Of a DNA stretch of 64,000 nt, positions 1 to 11,839 are shown piece by piece (the first letter of the stretch is position 1; each line of letters starts with the position of its first letter). The stretch lies in assembly GCA_003550325.1 (NCBI GenBank), contig QKWP01000858.1, positions 40,857 to 104,856 on the forward strand. Direction: 5' to 3'. The position numbers and the translations under genes are program-made. The notes below the pieces were generated by a model. The model worked only from the letters and a program-made list of their open reading frames with translations. It searched no databases and was not told the origin of the DNA. This DNA comes from Gigaspora rosea. Lineage: Eukaryota > Glomeromycota > Glomeromycetes > Diversisporales > Gigasporaceae.

Positions 1-282
1 AGCACGAACGCAAAAAAGCAAGGAAGCACGAACGCAAAAAAGCAAGAACGCAAATGGCAAAGTAGCATGAACACGAAAAAGCAAAGAAGCATGAACGCAA
101 AAAAGCAAGAAAGCATAATCGCAAGGAAGCAAGAAAGCACAAACGCAAAGAGGCAAGAAGCACAAACGCGAAAAGCAAGGAAGCATAAATGCAAAAAGAA
201 AAGCACGAACGCAAAACACCAACATACCGAAATGGTCGATACCAAATGGACAAACCAACGACGAAAAATAAGAGAAAAATAA
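1..282 (+). repeat. 24-bp minisatellite with an open frame through it (octapeptide repeats)
   Basis: The stretch is a degenerate tandem array of units like agcacgaacgcaaaaaagca. Frame 1 is open from the first base of the window to a TAA at 280-282, and encodes imperfect eight-residue repeats of the type STNAKKQE, SMNAKKQE, SIIARKQE, followed by a basic tail. Because the frame is open to the window edge, it could be the C-terminal end of a longer Lys/Gln-rich protein. A repeat whose unit is a multiple of three also keeps one frame open by chance once it lacks stops. I do not recognise a family. The internal ATG at 67 has no special support as a start. Confidence 0.5.
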
Positions 283-397
283 AATAACAGTAAAATATTT
301 ATATAAACAAAACAATCTAATCTAGAAAAAAAAATTTTGATTGGCCGATCTAGTAGGGGTGGTAAAAAAACATAGATCCCACCCAGGGTGGCACATA

Positions 398-648
398 GAA
401 TTTTCCTTATTCCAAATACTTTTAAATGGATTTTTTGTCTTTCCAAGTAACGAAAAATATTTAGAAATGAATAAAGGCTTTCTTTGTTCGAATGAAAATG
501 GATCCTGCCAAAGAATAGGAATTGACATTTTGCACCAATGTCAGCTCACAAGTATGCATGAGTATAATAATTAAATTTCTTTATTTAAATTTTTAAGAAT
601 ATTTTCCATTAATTCGGGCATATCACCCATAAACATTTTTAATGCCAT
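398..648 (-). pseudogene. F-box protein, 5' fragment only
   Basis: Minus-strand translation from the ATG at 646-648 gives an F-box-like start: MGDMPELMENILKNLN, then CILVS, a TGA, HWCKMSIPILWQDPFSFE. This is the usual fungal F-box pattern of a P-E-L/I-x-x-I-L helix followed by C-x-L-V-x-R-x-W-C and W-x-D-P-F. The TGA stands where the family has Arg (CGA), and a TAA interrupts just before. Homology to the other two copies (3226-4734 and 39426-41045) stops near 398 in the sequence coding for FGINTEFSE, so the LRR-like remainder is missing. It is a truncated copy at the edge of a duplicated block, not a working gene. F-box proteins recruit substrates to SCF ubiquitin ligases. Confidence 0.7.
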
Positions 649-2543
649 TTAAATTGAAGTAAAAATTAAAGTAGGTTTGTTATAATTTGTTATTGTTACA
701 GCACACTTATATATGTACTAAATTTATGTAAGTATGTATTTTTATATTTCTGGTAGGGATGCATCTGGTCTGATCCCTGTCCTGAACTAGTTAAAGGCGA
801 ACCACCTCTTGTTAAAAACCAGTATTACAAAACAATAAATCACTTACTAATTACAGCTAAACAATAGTATGCTAGCACTTTCACATGATAGTAATGCATG
901 CTTCAAAATGATTGTACCTGATATCAACAACTCCTGAACCTGATTGACAACTATGTTGATATTATTTACTGCTTAATTTAGAAATTATGATGCCAAATTA
1001 TTAAATTACCAAAAGAAAAGTCACAGGAATAGGGGTTACGCCTGTGTCTTGAGGAACAATCAAGATTCGCATCTAATTCTTTCTTCTCAGATTCGTCATT
1101 TGCTGTAAATTCTTGTTCTTTAGAATTCTATCCGGCCTGCTTTATGTAGGTGGAAAACCATCAGCTAATATTAGAAAATTTTTTTTAATAGTTCTTATTA
1201 TTAGAAAAACTAGGTTTTTAGAAAAACTCCTATAACATTGTCAATGCAAATTTTTCAGGCTACAAAACAACCAATACTATGGTTTTAGTGTTTATGAATT
1301 CGGATTTTAAGGACATTTATTGATCTTTTGTTGTTTTGCCTGTGAGGAAGAGTAAGAGTTTGTAGCAAGTGTATTTATGTGATTTCTCGTCAATGCTTAA
1401 TGTAATGCCACGTGATTGACTGATGTGTTAACATGAAATTACCCAGTAGTCTGAGTTTAATTCGGGGGCTCCTGTGTCACCTCATCTAATTAGCTAGTGC
1501 CTTGAGCCCTGTGTGATCCGCCTGATCAGCTAGTGTGTTAGTGTTGGCCTGGTTTATAATGTGTGCCGGCTTTATGCTTGAGTTACTCAAAAGGGCCATT
1601 ATTTATAATTATTGAATTCAACTATTTATATCGCAAGAATCATCCCAATTATAAACTGGGCATAATTCAGTCTGTCATCAATAGAAATACTAAAATTAAA
1701 TAAATATCCTGACTCCACTAGTGAATTATTTTTTGTGAAAACTCTGACACAACCCAAATTATTCATTATATACAGAATATAAATTTTAACTTTATAACTA
1801 TTATTAGCTATACAGTATTGATTTGTATTTTTATTGTAAAATTATTATTATGAGTGTACTTTGCATTTTATAAATGTATGTTCATATTCTGTACGTGCTA
1901 ATAAGTTAAAAAATCTGTCGCGACATTCAGAAAATTGGCAAATTTTCCATAACATTGTAATTTGAGACTGTGCACACCCTTTGGAAATAGTTGTAACAAG
2001 TTTGTAATTTAATAATTTAACGTAATTTAAGAATGTGTATCTCATTTTTGCAGAATAAAATAATTTATACATATTCAATTAGAGTAGTTATAATGTAACC
2101 AAAATTTTTTTAATTATGTTTATAAATTTATTTTATTTTATAATTACTCTATTAGGTGTGTATCAAATTTCAAGATGCGCCTATTTATTTCCCGAATTGT
2201 TTGTATAAAATTACATTTGGTTAATGTTTCTAATTATTGATATATTTTAAGTTAAATAAATGATTTAGGTCCAAATTTGTCTAGTTGGTTTTTGGATTGT
2301 CCTGAATTTTTTAAAATAATCTATAATTTCAATTTTCAAATATTAAGTATAAACATACAGCTTTATTGGTTAAATTTTATGTTATTTGAATAATGTTTTT
2401 TTCGGGATAAGTAGTTATATCAATATTTTTTGGATTAGTATTTTTGCAATTTAAGATTTGGATCGATTTTATTATATTTTAAATTTGATTTTTGTGATAT
2501 TTATAATTTTGTTGACTTAACTACATTAAAAATAGTACGCATA
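649..2543. repeat. Spacer repeat A, copy 1
   Basis: This AT-rich, apparently non-coding stretch follows the F-box 5' end and recurs three more times: 4735-6190, 25771-26139 continued at 35582-36231, and 41046-42350. Shared markers are the text aactagttaaaggcgaacca near 788, a segment beginning tgttagtgttggcctgg at about 1527, and the tail ending aaaatagtacgcata at 2543, where the SINE begins. The copy at 25771 starts abruptly at the tgttagtgttgg point, so a repeat boundary lies there. Open frames such as 1848-2078 occur in more than one copy but look like chance frames in duplicated DNA. No promoter or gene could be assigned. Confidence 0.6.
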
Positions 2544-3158
2544 TGATCTGGGTCAGATATTGCATTGGTTAGCACTCCGGGGTCATTTTCGCAAGGTCGC
2601 CGGTTCAAGTCTAGTGGATGACAAAAACCCTGTTGGGATCACAAATAGCAAAGATCTATAAAGAGGCGTCAAACATCTCTCCCGTTACAGACATGGTACT
2701 ACAACAATAACGAGTTGCATGATATAGCCACAGAGGCCATGCTGCATTCAGAAAGGAAAAAATCTGACAAGAAACGTCATAATCATAAGGCCCATCTTCT
2801 ATAAAATAGAAATAAGACTAACGTGAAACAAGACAAAAGTACCGACTAAACTAGAAAGTAGGAAACCAGAAAACTAACGCTATACCGACGAAAATGGAAG
2901 TGGCTCCTAGCAGACGAAAAACAGCTGACCTATATAGCGTACCAGCGGAATATATAGTTTCTAGACAGCAGCCTATGATTCAATAGGTACGGGGCACTGG
3001 ACGTGGTTGACTTGCTAAAGTCAGCCAGGAAAAATGGACGATTGGAGGGAGGTATTGCTTAGTTAGTATAACCTTTTGTATATGTAAAGACTACTAAAAA
3101 TGAGTTAATAAAAAGAGCGCCAACAGCGCTCTTGGGTATACTACCAAGGTTTAAAAAA
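2544..3158 (+). mobile_element. tRNA-derived SINE, full length, with target-site duplication
   Basis: The 5' end looks like a tRNA: an A-box-like stretch (ttgcattggttagcactcc, 2560-2578) is followed by a B-box-like ggttcaagtctagtgg near 2612, the internal RNA polymerase III promoter of tRNA-type SINEs. About 500 bp of unrelated body follow. The 3' end holds a perfect stem-loop, aagagcgc-caaca-gcgctctt near 3112-3132, and a short poly(A) ending near 3160. Direct repeats flank it: aaaatagtacgcata at 2529-2543 and aaaatagtacacata at 3159-3173. That is the signature of target-primed reverse transcription, so plus orientation is clear. The copy at 36232 shares the same target site, so both descend from one insertion before the block was duplicated. 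Confidence 0.75.
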
Positions 3159-3225
3159 AAAATAGTACACATAAAAATAATATAAAATATTTTTTGTTCA
3201 CATGGATAAAATTAATTTATAGAAA

Positions 3226-4734
3226 CTAGAAATTAACAACAATGCTTTCATACGGTACTATTGTAACATATGTTTCCATTTCATTTCTAATATTATCATC
3301 TAAAAATAAATATTCCAATAAACCTACGTATTTTAATGTTCCGTTTCGTATGCAGAATTTCATTATTAATTCAGTAATTTTTTTGTCAAGCTCATAAATT
3401 AATAATGTTTTTAAGGATGCATTACAATTATTAAGAAAAATATTCATATTCGGTTTTAGCCAAGTTCCCCTTAACTCAAGATATTGTAACGTTTAACAGC
3501 AATATTTCTGCAAACTATCTAACTAGCATTTTAAAATTTTGTTTTGCTAGTGAGTGAGAGTTACATCCTAACGTGAGGTATTGAAGGTTTTGTAAATTAT
3601 CAATAAGCTCTAGGAGTTGTGTGGATAACTCAATAAACGAAATGTTAAGATATGTAATGTTTGGGCAAAAAAACTTTAGCGTTTCTAGTAATAAAGGTTC
3701 TTCCAAAATAGAATCAGAACTAAATTTTAGTCGTTGTAGTAATAAACCAGAATTTTCTAAAATTTGAATTATATATGATGCATCAATATTGACACCAATG
3801 ATTTCTAAAGTGTTAATTTTATGATTTAATATGTTCAACAGTTCTGGATTGCCATAATACCTCATACAAAGAATTTCTAAAATTTACTATTTTTTATTAC
3901 CTCAAACTTTGCACTACAATCACAATATTCTAATATAACTTCTTGTAACGAGTTTTTTTGACTCTCTAAAGCTAAAACGATGCCATAGAATTCTGCAGGA
4001 TAATGTTTACCAACTATGCTAAATTGTCCAAGTTTTTCTTGTGATTTAATAATACGTTTAAGGGTTTGAAATAACTGTGGCTAATATGCAGATTGAAATT
4101 TATCAAGTTTCAAAGCACTAATTTTCGTAGCATTTTTTCCAATATTCTTAATAAATTAGTAGCATTTTCAGTGCTGAATATCATTAAGCTAAAGGTTAAA
4201 CTTGGAGTTGAAAAAATTGCTTATGTTGTCCTAATGAAAAAGGTCTCTCCAAATTAATTTCATAATCAAGAATATATAAATAATGTAAACCTAATTTGTA
4301 CAAAAAGGCACCAGACTCAATAAATAATTTAATTAATAAATTCATTATACGATATAATGATAGTGTATAATAAGATTTTGGAACAACTTGCTGTAAATCA
4401 ATCTATTTTTCAATATTACTTTTTAAATGTGATGATCAAGAACCTTTAGAAATCTTGCATAATCAAAAAGTGTTTCAGAAAATTCTGTATTTATTCCAAA
4501 TCCTTTTAAAATAGATTTTTCGTCTTTACCAAGTGACGAAAAATATTTAGAAATGAATGAAGGCTTTCTTTGTTCGAATGAAAATGGATCTTGCCAAGGA
4601 ATAGGAATTGACATTTTGCACTAATGTCAGCTTACAAGTATGCATGTGTATAATGAATAAATTTTTTAATTTAAATTTTTAAGAATATTTTCTATTAATT
4701 CAGGCATATCACCCAAAAACATTTTTGCTGCCAT
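3226..4734 (-). pseudogene. F-box protein with LRR-like C-terminus, broken (copy 2)
   Basis: The start is the ATG at 4732-4734, giving MAAKMFLGDMPELIENILKN and then CILVS-stop-H-stop-CKMSIPIPWQDPFSFE. The two stops (TGA, TAG) stand where Arg and Trp are expected, in line with the F-box consensus. Downstream, separate open pieces continue the protein: FISKYFSSLGKDEKSILKG (to about 4423), an LRR-like part at 3515-3865 (LNILNHKINTLEIIGVNID, FFCPNITYLNISFIELS), and the C-terminus at 3226-3447 ending YESIVVNF. Frames change between pieces, so the gene is dead. The family role is substrate recognition in SCF ubiquitin ligases. It lies between the SINE and spacer repeat A, and has a paralogue in the same setting at 39426-41045. 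Confidence 0.75.
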
Positions 4735-6190
4735 TTAAAGTGAAGAAAGAATTAAAGTAGGTTAGTTATGATTTCGTTATTATTATAGCACACTTATGTA
4801 TGTACTGGATTTACATAAGTACATATTTTTTTATATTTCTGGCAGGGATGCATTTGGTCCAGTCCCTGTCCTGAACTAGTTAAAGGCGAACCACTTCTTG
4901 TTAAAAACTGGTATTACAAAACAATAAATCACTTACTAATTATAGCTAAACAGTAGTATGCTAGTGCTTTCATATGATAGTAACGCACGCTTGAAAATGA
5001 TTGTACCTGACATCAACAACTTCTGAACCTGATTGACAACTATGCTGACATTATTTACTACTTAATTTAGAAATTATGATGCCAAATTATTAAATTACCA
5101 AAAAAACAGTCACAGGAATGGGAGTTACGCCTGCGTCTTGAGAAACAATCAAGATTCGCATCTAATTCTCTCTTCTCAGATTTGTCATTTGTTGTAAATT
5201 CAAGTTCTTTAGAATTCCATCCGGCTTGCTTTATGTAGGTAAAAAACTATTAGCTGATATTAGAAAATTTCTTTCGATAGTTCTTATTATCAGGAAAATT
5301 GGGTTTTAAGAAAAATTCCTATAACATTGTCAATGTGGTTGTTTTGCCAAATTTTTCATGCTACAAAACGACCAATACTATTTACTATGGTTTTAGTGTT
5401 CATGAATTCGGATTTTAAGAAAATTTTATTGATCTTTTGTTGTTTTGTCTGTGAGGGAGAGAGAGAGAGTCTGTGGCAAGTATATTTATGTGATTTCTTA
5501 TCAATGCTTAGTGTAATGCCATGTGATCGACCAATGTATCAGAATGAAATTAGCCAGTAGTCTGAGTTTAATTCAGGGCTCCTGTATCACCTCATCTAAT
5601 CAGCTAGTGCCTTGAGCCCTGTGTGACTCGGCTGATCAGCTAGTGTGTTAGTATTGGCCTGGTTTATAATGCGTGCCCACTTTTAAGCTTGAGTTACTCA
5701 AAAGGGCCTTTATTTATAATTATTGAATTCAACTATTTACATCGCAAGAATCATTCCAATCATAAACTGGGCGTAATTCAGTCTGTCAATCAATAGAATA
5801 CTAAAATTTAAATGAATATTCTGACTCTACTAGTGAATTATTTTTTGTGAAAAACTTTGACACAACCCAAATTATTCATTATATACAGAACACAAATTTT
5901 AACTTCATAACTATTATTAGCTATACAGTATTTATTTATATTTTTATTGTAAAATTATCATTATGAGCTTACTTTGCATTTTATAAAATGTATGTTCATA
6001 TTCTGTATGTGCTGATAAGTTAAAAAATCTGTCTTGACATTCAGAAAATTGGCAAATTTCCCATAACATGGTAATTTGAGACTTTTCACACCCTTTAAAA
6101 ATAGTTGTAACAAGTTTGTAATTTAGTAATTTAACGTAATTTAAGAATGTGTATTTCATTTTTGCAGAATAAAATAATTTATACATAATG
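4735..6190. repeat. Spacer repeat A, copy 2
   Basis: This is the same sequence family as 649-2543, immediately upstream of the F-box copy on the minus strand. Similarity ends near 6186 in the text aataatttatacata, where copy 1 runs on for about 480 bp to the SINE but this copy enters unrelated DNA. Frames at 5327-5560 and 5944-6210 correspond to similar frames in other copies, but show no domain. A promoter for the F-box gene should lie here, but none can be singled out in the AT-rich background. Confidence 0.6.
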
Positions 6191-8217
6191 TAGCTGTGCG
6201 ACGCTATCATGTGAAACCAGGAACGTAAATTTATGAATTACTGTCACTCAAATAGATGATTCGAGCACTTTTAAGATTATACATAATATGAAGAAATATA
6301 GATAAAGCTTGAAATTGGGATTATTTTTTTTGTGTTGAACCAAATTTTGATTATCAGTAGCTTTATTATAAGAAAATCAAAATCGGGTAATATCTTAATT
6401 ATGGGTTTGGATTTGTGATAGTGGCAAAGTAGGATTTATTAAGTGATTGGTTTATCGTGAAATGGAAAGATGTCGAAACAATGATGTAAAAATAATAGAG
6501 ATTAGTAATTGAATTATAAATTACATAATATAAAACAACATAAGTATAGCATAGAAGTTTATTCGATTCTGAATTTTGTAAAAGAGATTAGTAAGAGATC
6601 AACACAAATAGAGGCAGAAGTTTCAAGTAGATCAATTTATTTTCGAACAATAATGAACAAATAATAAATAGATAATTTTAGGATTTTGACATTATGCATA
6701 TTCGATGCTAAGTTCATGATCAGGTGATAATTTTTTTCATAAAGGGATATATTTTGGATTAGATTTTTATAAATAGTATTATCTTCTAACTATAATAGAA
6801 GTACTGTATATGTATAAAAAATTTTTAAGTCTTATAGGTTCAGATTAAACAAAGTGTCGGTTCATGTATAACGTAAAATGGAAGTAAATTGTGGATATTC
6901 AACAAATTGCATATAATTCAGAATCTTAGTAATAAACATTTATACTTTAACGATATGCAGACGTTTCTGAAAATTTTGGTATATTCTTTGCATCTTTATC
7001 GTTAATCCAATGTTCATTTAGGAAGTTTAAATTAATTTTTCTTTTAACATCATGCCCCCCAGCTGAAGTCTTCCTCCACCTCCCCCAAAAATGAGACAAT
7101 CAAAAAGCTGGATGACTGTTGACAGTCAACTGATTTATATCGACAAATGAAATTGGACCATCTTTGTTCATTTTTATATGTTCGTTTCATACGTTCGTTT
7201 CATTTTAGCCCTCCCTCCTGAGAGTCCTGGAAAAGTGTTGTTAATGGAAGAATCAACTTCATACGGCCTTAATTCTTGATTAATCAAATTTAGTGCTTTT
7301 TCAAATAATAATCATGTACAGTAGACTTTAAAATATCTCTACTAATCGTAATTCTTTAAATGCCGAAAATATATAGCCTTTAAAATGCTTACAATCAGTT
7401 GATTTGATTCGGCGGTTGTATGTATCTCTATTAATTCTTATAATATAGCAAATATAATGTTTTATTTGCAGTTTAACTGATGAATTAGAAAACCTAATGC
7501 ACAATTAAATAAAAATCGTAATCAGAAATAAAAATATAAATTTTTTTTATCTTCTCTAACACCGTAAATCACTAATCACCGCGAGAACGTAGTCTTTAAA
7601 ATGGTTACGATTGGTTGATTTCTTTGCATGTGAATCAGAGATAAATCATTGTGACGCAATGAATTTGTTATATGATGCGATAAATTCTTTACAATGTAGT
7701 CGAATACGATGATGCAATAAACGTTTACATCTGTAGTGATCATTAATGTATAGCAGCATAGCAGTTTACATAAAAAACGATCATAATCAAAAAGAAAAAT
7801 GTGATCATTTTTTATAACCTACCATATAACGTGATTCAGAGTTCGTTATTTAAAAATTTTGATTGATCAGCAAAAAACGTGACTAGAGCATGGGTGCAAA
7901 TTATTTTATATGCAGATGTGTTAATAAATGAAGAAAAGAATGCAGAAATATTATTTTAAGCTTACCAATTTTATCTATCTATATTATCTATACAAGCACA
8001 ATCAGTAAATTAAATGTGAGAGGGATGGTCTGTTTCGTGGCCTATGCTGATTTTCGCAGAATATTGTAACTTCATAAATAGATTATGCAATATTATGCAA
8101 ACATGATGTTACCAATTATAAATTACGAAATCTTTATCATCTAAATTTAATTTGTTACCTGCGCATTACAACATTTTTGATAATTCAAAATATTTAATAG
8201 TTATTATAATATTATAT
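6191..8217. other. AT-rich intergenic DNA, nothing recognised
   Basis: No frame with recognisable domain content is present on either strand. A more GC-rich, pyrimidine-rich island lies near 7050-7090 (cccccagctgaagtcttcct and neighbours), without coding signal. No terminal inverted repeats or tandem arrays were found by eye. Confidence 0.4.
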
Positions 8218-8229
8218 TATAGAAATTTG

Positions 8230-8260
8230 TTTTTTTTTTTTTTTTTTTTTTTTTAGGTGA
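8230..8260 (-). mobile_element. Retroposed poly(A) insertion with 12-bp target-site duplication
   Basis: A run of 25 T followed by aggtga (31 bp in all) is flanked by perfect copies of tatagaaatttg at 8218-8229 and 8261-8272. Read on the minus strand it is TCACCT followed by poly(A). This is what remains when a LINE machinery reverse-transcribes little more than a poly(A) tail before integrating. The source transcript cannot be identified from six bases. Confidence 0.65.
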
Positions 8261-8272
8261 TATAGAAATTTG

Positions 8273-9120
8273 TAATTTAATTGATCGGGGATCATTTATG
8301 GCCAGTTTGTTAATACTTAATAGTTGCGGTGTTTGTCATAGATTATCAGATCTTTGATCAATAATGTATTGCATCTAAATCGAGTATAGAGTGGGAACGT
8401 CGTAAATGCATAAAGTAATTCACTATTGAACTGTACAATTATCAAATCTGTAATTATCACAATATCCGTAGAGATATTGTCATTATTGCAAGTGATATTT
8501 GAATCAAGACATTATAACTATGATATGCACAATCTCTCTATCTATGATTTTTGGGTGCAGCGAAAGTAAAATTTCATTTTTAGAAACAGAAATATAGCTT
8601 TTCGCTTTGCGCCACTAATTTTTTTAAAAATCTATTAATAATAAACTAAATCTAAACTAAATAATATATGATACCAAATAACAAGCAAGTATATAATAAG
8701 CTTTCGTACAGTAACTAATATTAATTGATTCTAATGCACCTAACTTGAATAAGTTATGTATAGAATCTTTTCAGAAATTACAATAATTCGGTATAATTGA
8801 CTCAACTTCAAATTCATACTTCAATTTTTGGATTAGAGTGTAAGTGCTGTAAAAAAATTCTTTATAGTTATAATAAGAATAAGGTGCAAACTAACACATA
8901 CTACGTGGTTGCTGAAATAGAGAATAAGTTATATAACAGAGTTTTGTATTTAATGAAAATTATGATAGCTTAGTTTGATTTTAACTACTAAAGTGGTCAA
9001 TGGAATAGTAAGTTTTGTAATAAATTTTTTTATAGTATTCTATGAATATTTTAAATTTTATTCAATATATAATGAATTTTGATCATTATTATAATGATAC
9101 TAATTGTACATAGAATATTA
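8273..9120. other. AT-rich DNA downstream of the Helitron coding part
   Basis: No gene is recognised. The Helitron's 3' end (CTRR preceded by a short hairpin; on this strand AYYAG then the hairpin) should lie here. A weak hairpin aactt-gaat-aagtt occurs at about 8742-8755, but no proper terminus could be fixed. Confidence 0.3.
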
Positions 9121-10923
9121 TTACATAGAATAAATATTATTTTCATTAGAGTATTCATCTGGCCATTTATCCAAATCTGATGTTTTTTCTGCACATTCTT
9201 CTAGACGTTTAATTTCTGCTATAAGTGCAGGAGGCAATTTTAGATCTAACAGGGATTCATCAAAGGGACGTAAATTAATAAATCATCTAGTTTGTGTAAT
9301 CTAGAAAGCATTACATATGTGCTATTATAGGCATTGTTGTTTGTTAAATCAATTACTGCTTTTTCTAGAGTTCGACCTTGACATTTGAAATCAGTAAAAG
9401 CATAAGCAGGAGTCAAAGAAAGCTGAAAGTGTTGAAATCGACGTTGTATCTTGGATCCATTTGGTTTCCAGGTAGTATATACACAACCTCTTTTTACAGG
9501 ATATACAGTGGATATACAGGTACGTGATTAGAACTAAGACTTTCATAAGCACCAGTTGTAGTATTAATTAATTCAATAATAACATATTTAGGAGGTTTTT
9601 TAAGAATTATAATTTTTTCATCTTGATTCACAGAATCAATAGAGGTTTCATCATTGCTAAATTATCAGCAATACAAACATTTATAATTAGTATAAGTTTT
9701 ATTCCAACAAAAAGAGGTAGAATTCCACAGAGTGCATTTTTTTTTGTATTAGGAACTGATAAAAATTTTTTATGTAAGCTTCCTTTTAAAGAATGTTAAC
9801 AGTAACTATCTTCTGCACATGAATAGATAAGTAATTTATTGTGTTTTCGAGCATTTTCTCTTGTAGCATCAAAGTTTATTTGAACACAAATATCATTTCT
9901 TGTGACTAAAAAAGTTGTATCATCCCACTGTTTATTATTTATTTGATCATCCTGAATAATTCTTGATCGCAATGATTCATGTTGATCTTCTGTAATAATG
10001 CCTTTACGCATATTTTCCAAAATAGATGCATAAAATGGATCATTTATTTGACGCATAGATTTTTTTAGTATAATAACATCTTTGACACTTAACCATAGAT
10101 TTCTACCTATTGTATTCAAAACCTGCTGGTTATTAATTAAATAATTACTTTTACGTTTGTTATTTTTTGGTAGAGGTTTTGTGTTTTCAGGTATTTGGAA
10201 GTCATTTAACATGTTAATATTGGTAATTTTATCTGGAAGATATAATGCAGGGTCTATAACAGGAGGTAATTGCATAAAATCTCCTGGAAAAGATTATTTA
10301 ATCCTGCAAATGGAGCAGGTGAATCTGTTGCTTTTACAATTTTTAAAAAAGAATGAAATCGTGCTAATAGAGATTTGCCTATCATAGAAATTTCATCAAT
10401 AATAATATATTCTATGTTTTTCCAAAATTTCTGTAATTTTCACAAAGTATCTCTAGTTGCAATAACTTCATTCTTATAATAATCTTCAAACCCAAAACCA
10501 CGGGCAGAATGAATAGTAAAACCTGATACAATACAAGCAGCAATTCCTGTAGGTGCAAGAATAATAATAGTATGACGCTAAAAGTATAATCAAAATAAGA
10601 AATAATTAATTGAATAACTTTAGTTTTTCCTGTACCACCTGCACCTGAAAAAAAAAGCAGCAACTGAGATGGTTTATTAATGGCATTTGGTTGATTTCTT
10701 TGATGATGATCATATACAAGAAAATATGCTTTCTTTTGTTCTTATTTAATCCTATTGCAAATTTTTCTAAACAATCTATGTCACTATTTTGTATAAATAG
10801 ACCATTATTTACAGATGTGCTATTGTTAAAAGGTACTGTATGCATTTTTTGCAAATGATCTTTGAAAAATAGCTTTTCTAGATGAAATTGTTGTTTGCCA
10901 TATTCTGAGAAGCTTATTATCAT
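9121..10923 (-). pseudogene. Helitron helicase part (Pif1 family), broken
   Basis: Walker A is clear near 10640 (FSGAGGTGKTKVIQL). About 230 bp downstream on the minus strand is Walker B in KNIEYIIIDEISM, after FTIHSARGFGFEDYYKNEV. Further on come MQLPPVIDPALYLPD (10275), a long open piece 9796-10275 with WDDTTFLVTRNDICVQIN, and a C-terminal motif YAFTDFKCQGRTLEKAVIDL near 9400, typical of Pif1/RecD-like superfamily 1B helicases in Helitrons. The end runs through KLPPALIAEIKRLEE to a TAA at 9121. At least four frame changes separate the pieces, so no helicase can be made. Pif1 helicases unwind DNA 5' to 3'; in Helitrons the domain is fused to Rep. Confidence 0.85.
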
Positions 10924-11839
10924 AATTATTGCTTATTCGAATGTTTGATTCAAATAATAAAATATTTGCAAAAGTTGTAGTTGGCAATTTATGCATATTA
11001 AATTTGCCTTGAATATGTAAATATCTTATAGCTATATCCACTGCATTGATGTTTTTTAATCCTAATTTGATATTTGATATAGGATCAAATTTGCTTTCAT
11101 TTTCATTAATATTAAAATTCAATACATTGTCAGTTTCATTATAAATTCATCATCTGAGTCAAAATTGTCTTCCGGTTTATTAATATGATAAATTTTGTGG
11201 ATCCAGAGCTATTTCATCTTAGTTCACAATCTAAAGCTGATTCTTCTGAACAACGATGCAATAATTCTATATTATTAATAATAGATTTTAATTGTGATAA
11301 TAATGAAGGGCTATTAAGAAATTCTTGGCATGCTTTAGCCCATGAATTATAACCTTTTCTAAGGTCAAGAACAGTTTTCCAAGGTTTAAAGAGCATAAGA
11401 ATACATAGTCCATATCTTTCTGCATTATTACTAACATCTCTTTTTGGTATTCCTTTATCACATAATACAACTATTCTTTCTGTTCCATGTGTTCTATGAA
11501 TTTGCATATGACTTTCAAACTGAGAATGTGAGTTGCTACATAAATAAACTTATGGATTGTTATTTTTAATACCCCGAAAAAGAAATCTATCAACACGTCC
11601 ATTTTCTTCTCGTAAAGATTGATCATTTAACATTGCAATTTGGTGTGGAGTTATTGGAACTTTTTGAATAGTTGAAGCATAATCATGAAGGCAAATATTT
11701 TTTAGTGAAGCATTTCAAAACTGATAATCAACACGAAGGTTTGCTGCAGTTAGTTTATTATTAAAAGATGATATTAATAAAGATTCATCTAATAAATCTT
11801 GGTCATTATCATCATCATCACTTGTATCTAATTGATCTA

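Noticed and set aside
1527..1749. The segment tgttagtgttgg ... ctctgaca in spacer A as a solo LTR.
   Set aside because: The ends are weakly inverted (clearer at 25773-25990), but none of the four copies has a matching target duplication, and the adjoining sequence is shared by three copies. Kept only as a repeat boundary.
2560..2627. A functional tRNA gene.
   Set aside because: The cloverleaf is incomplete and the sequence continues as a repeated element with poly(A) and target duplications, so it is a SINE head.
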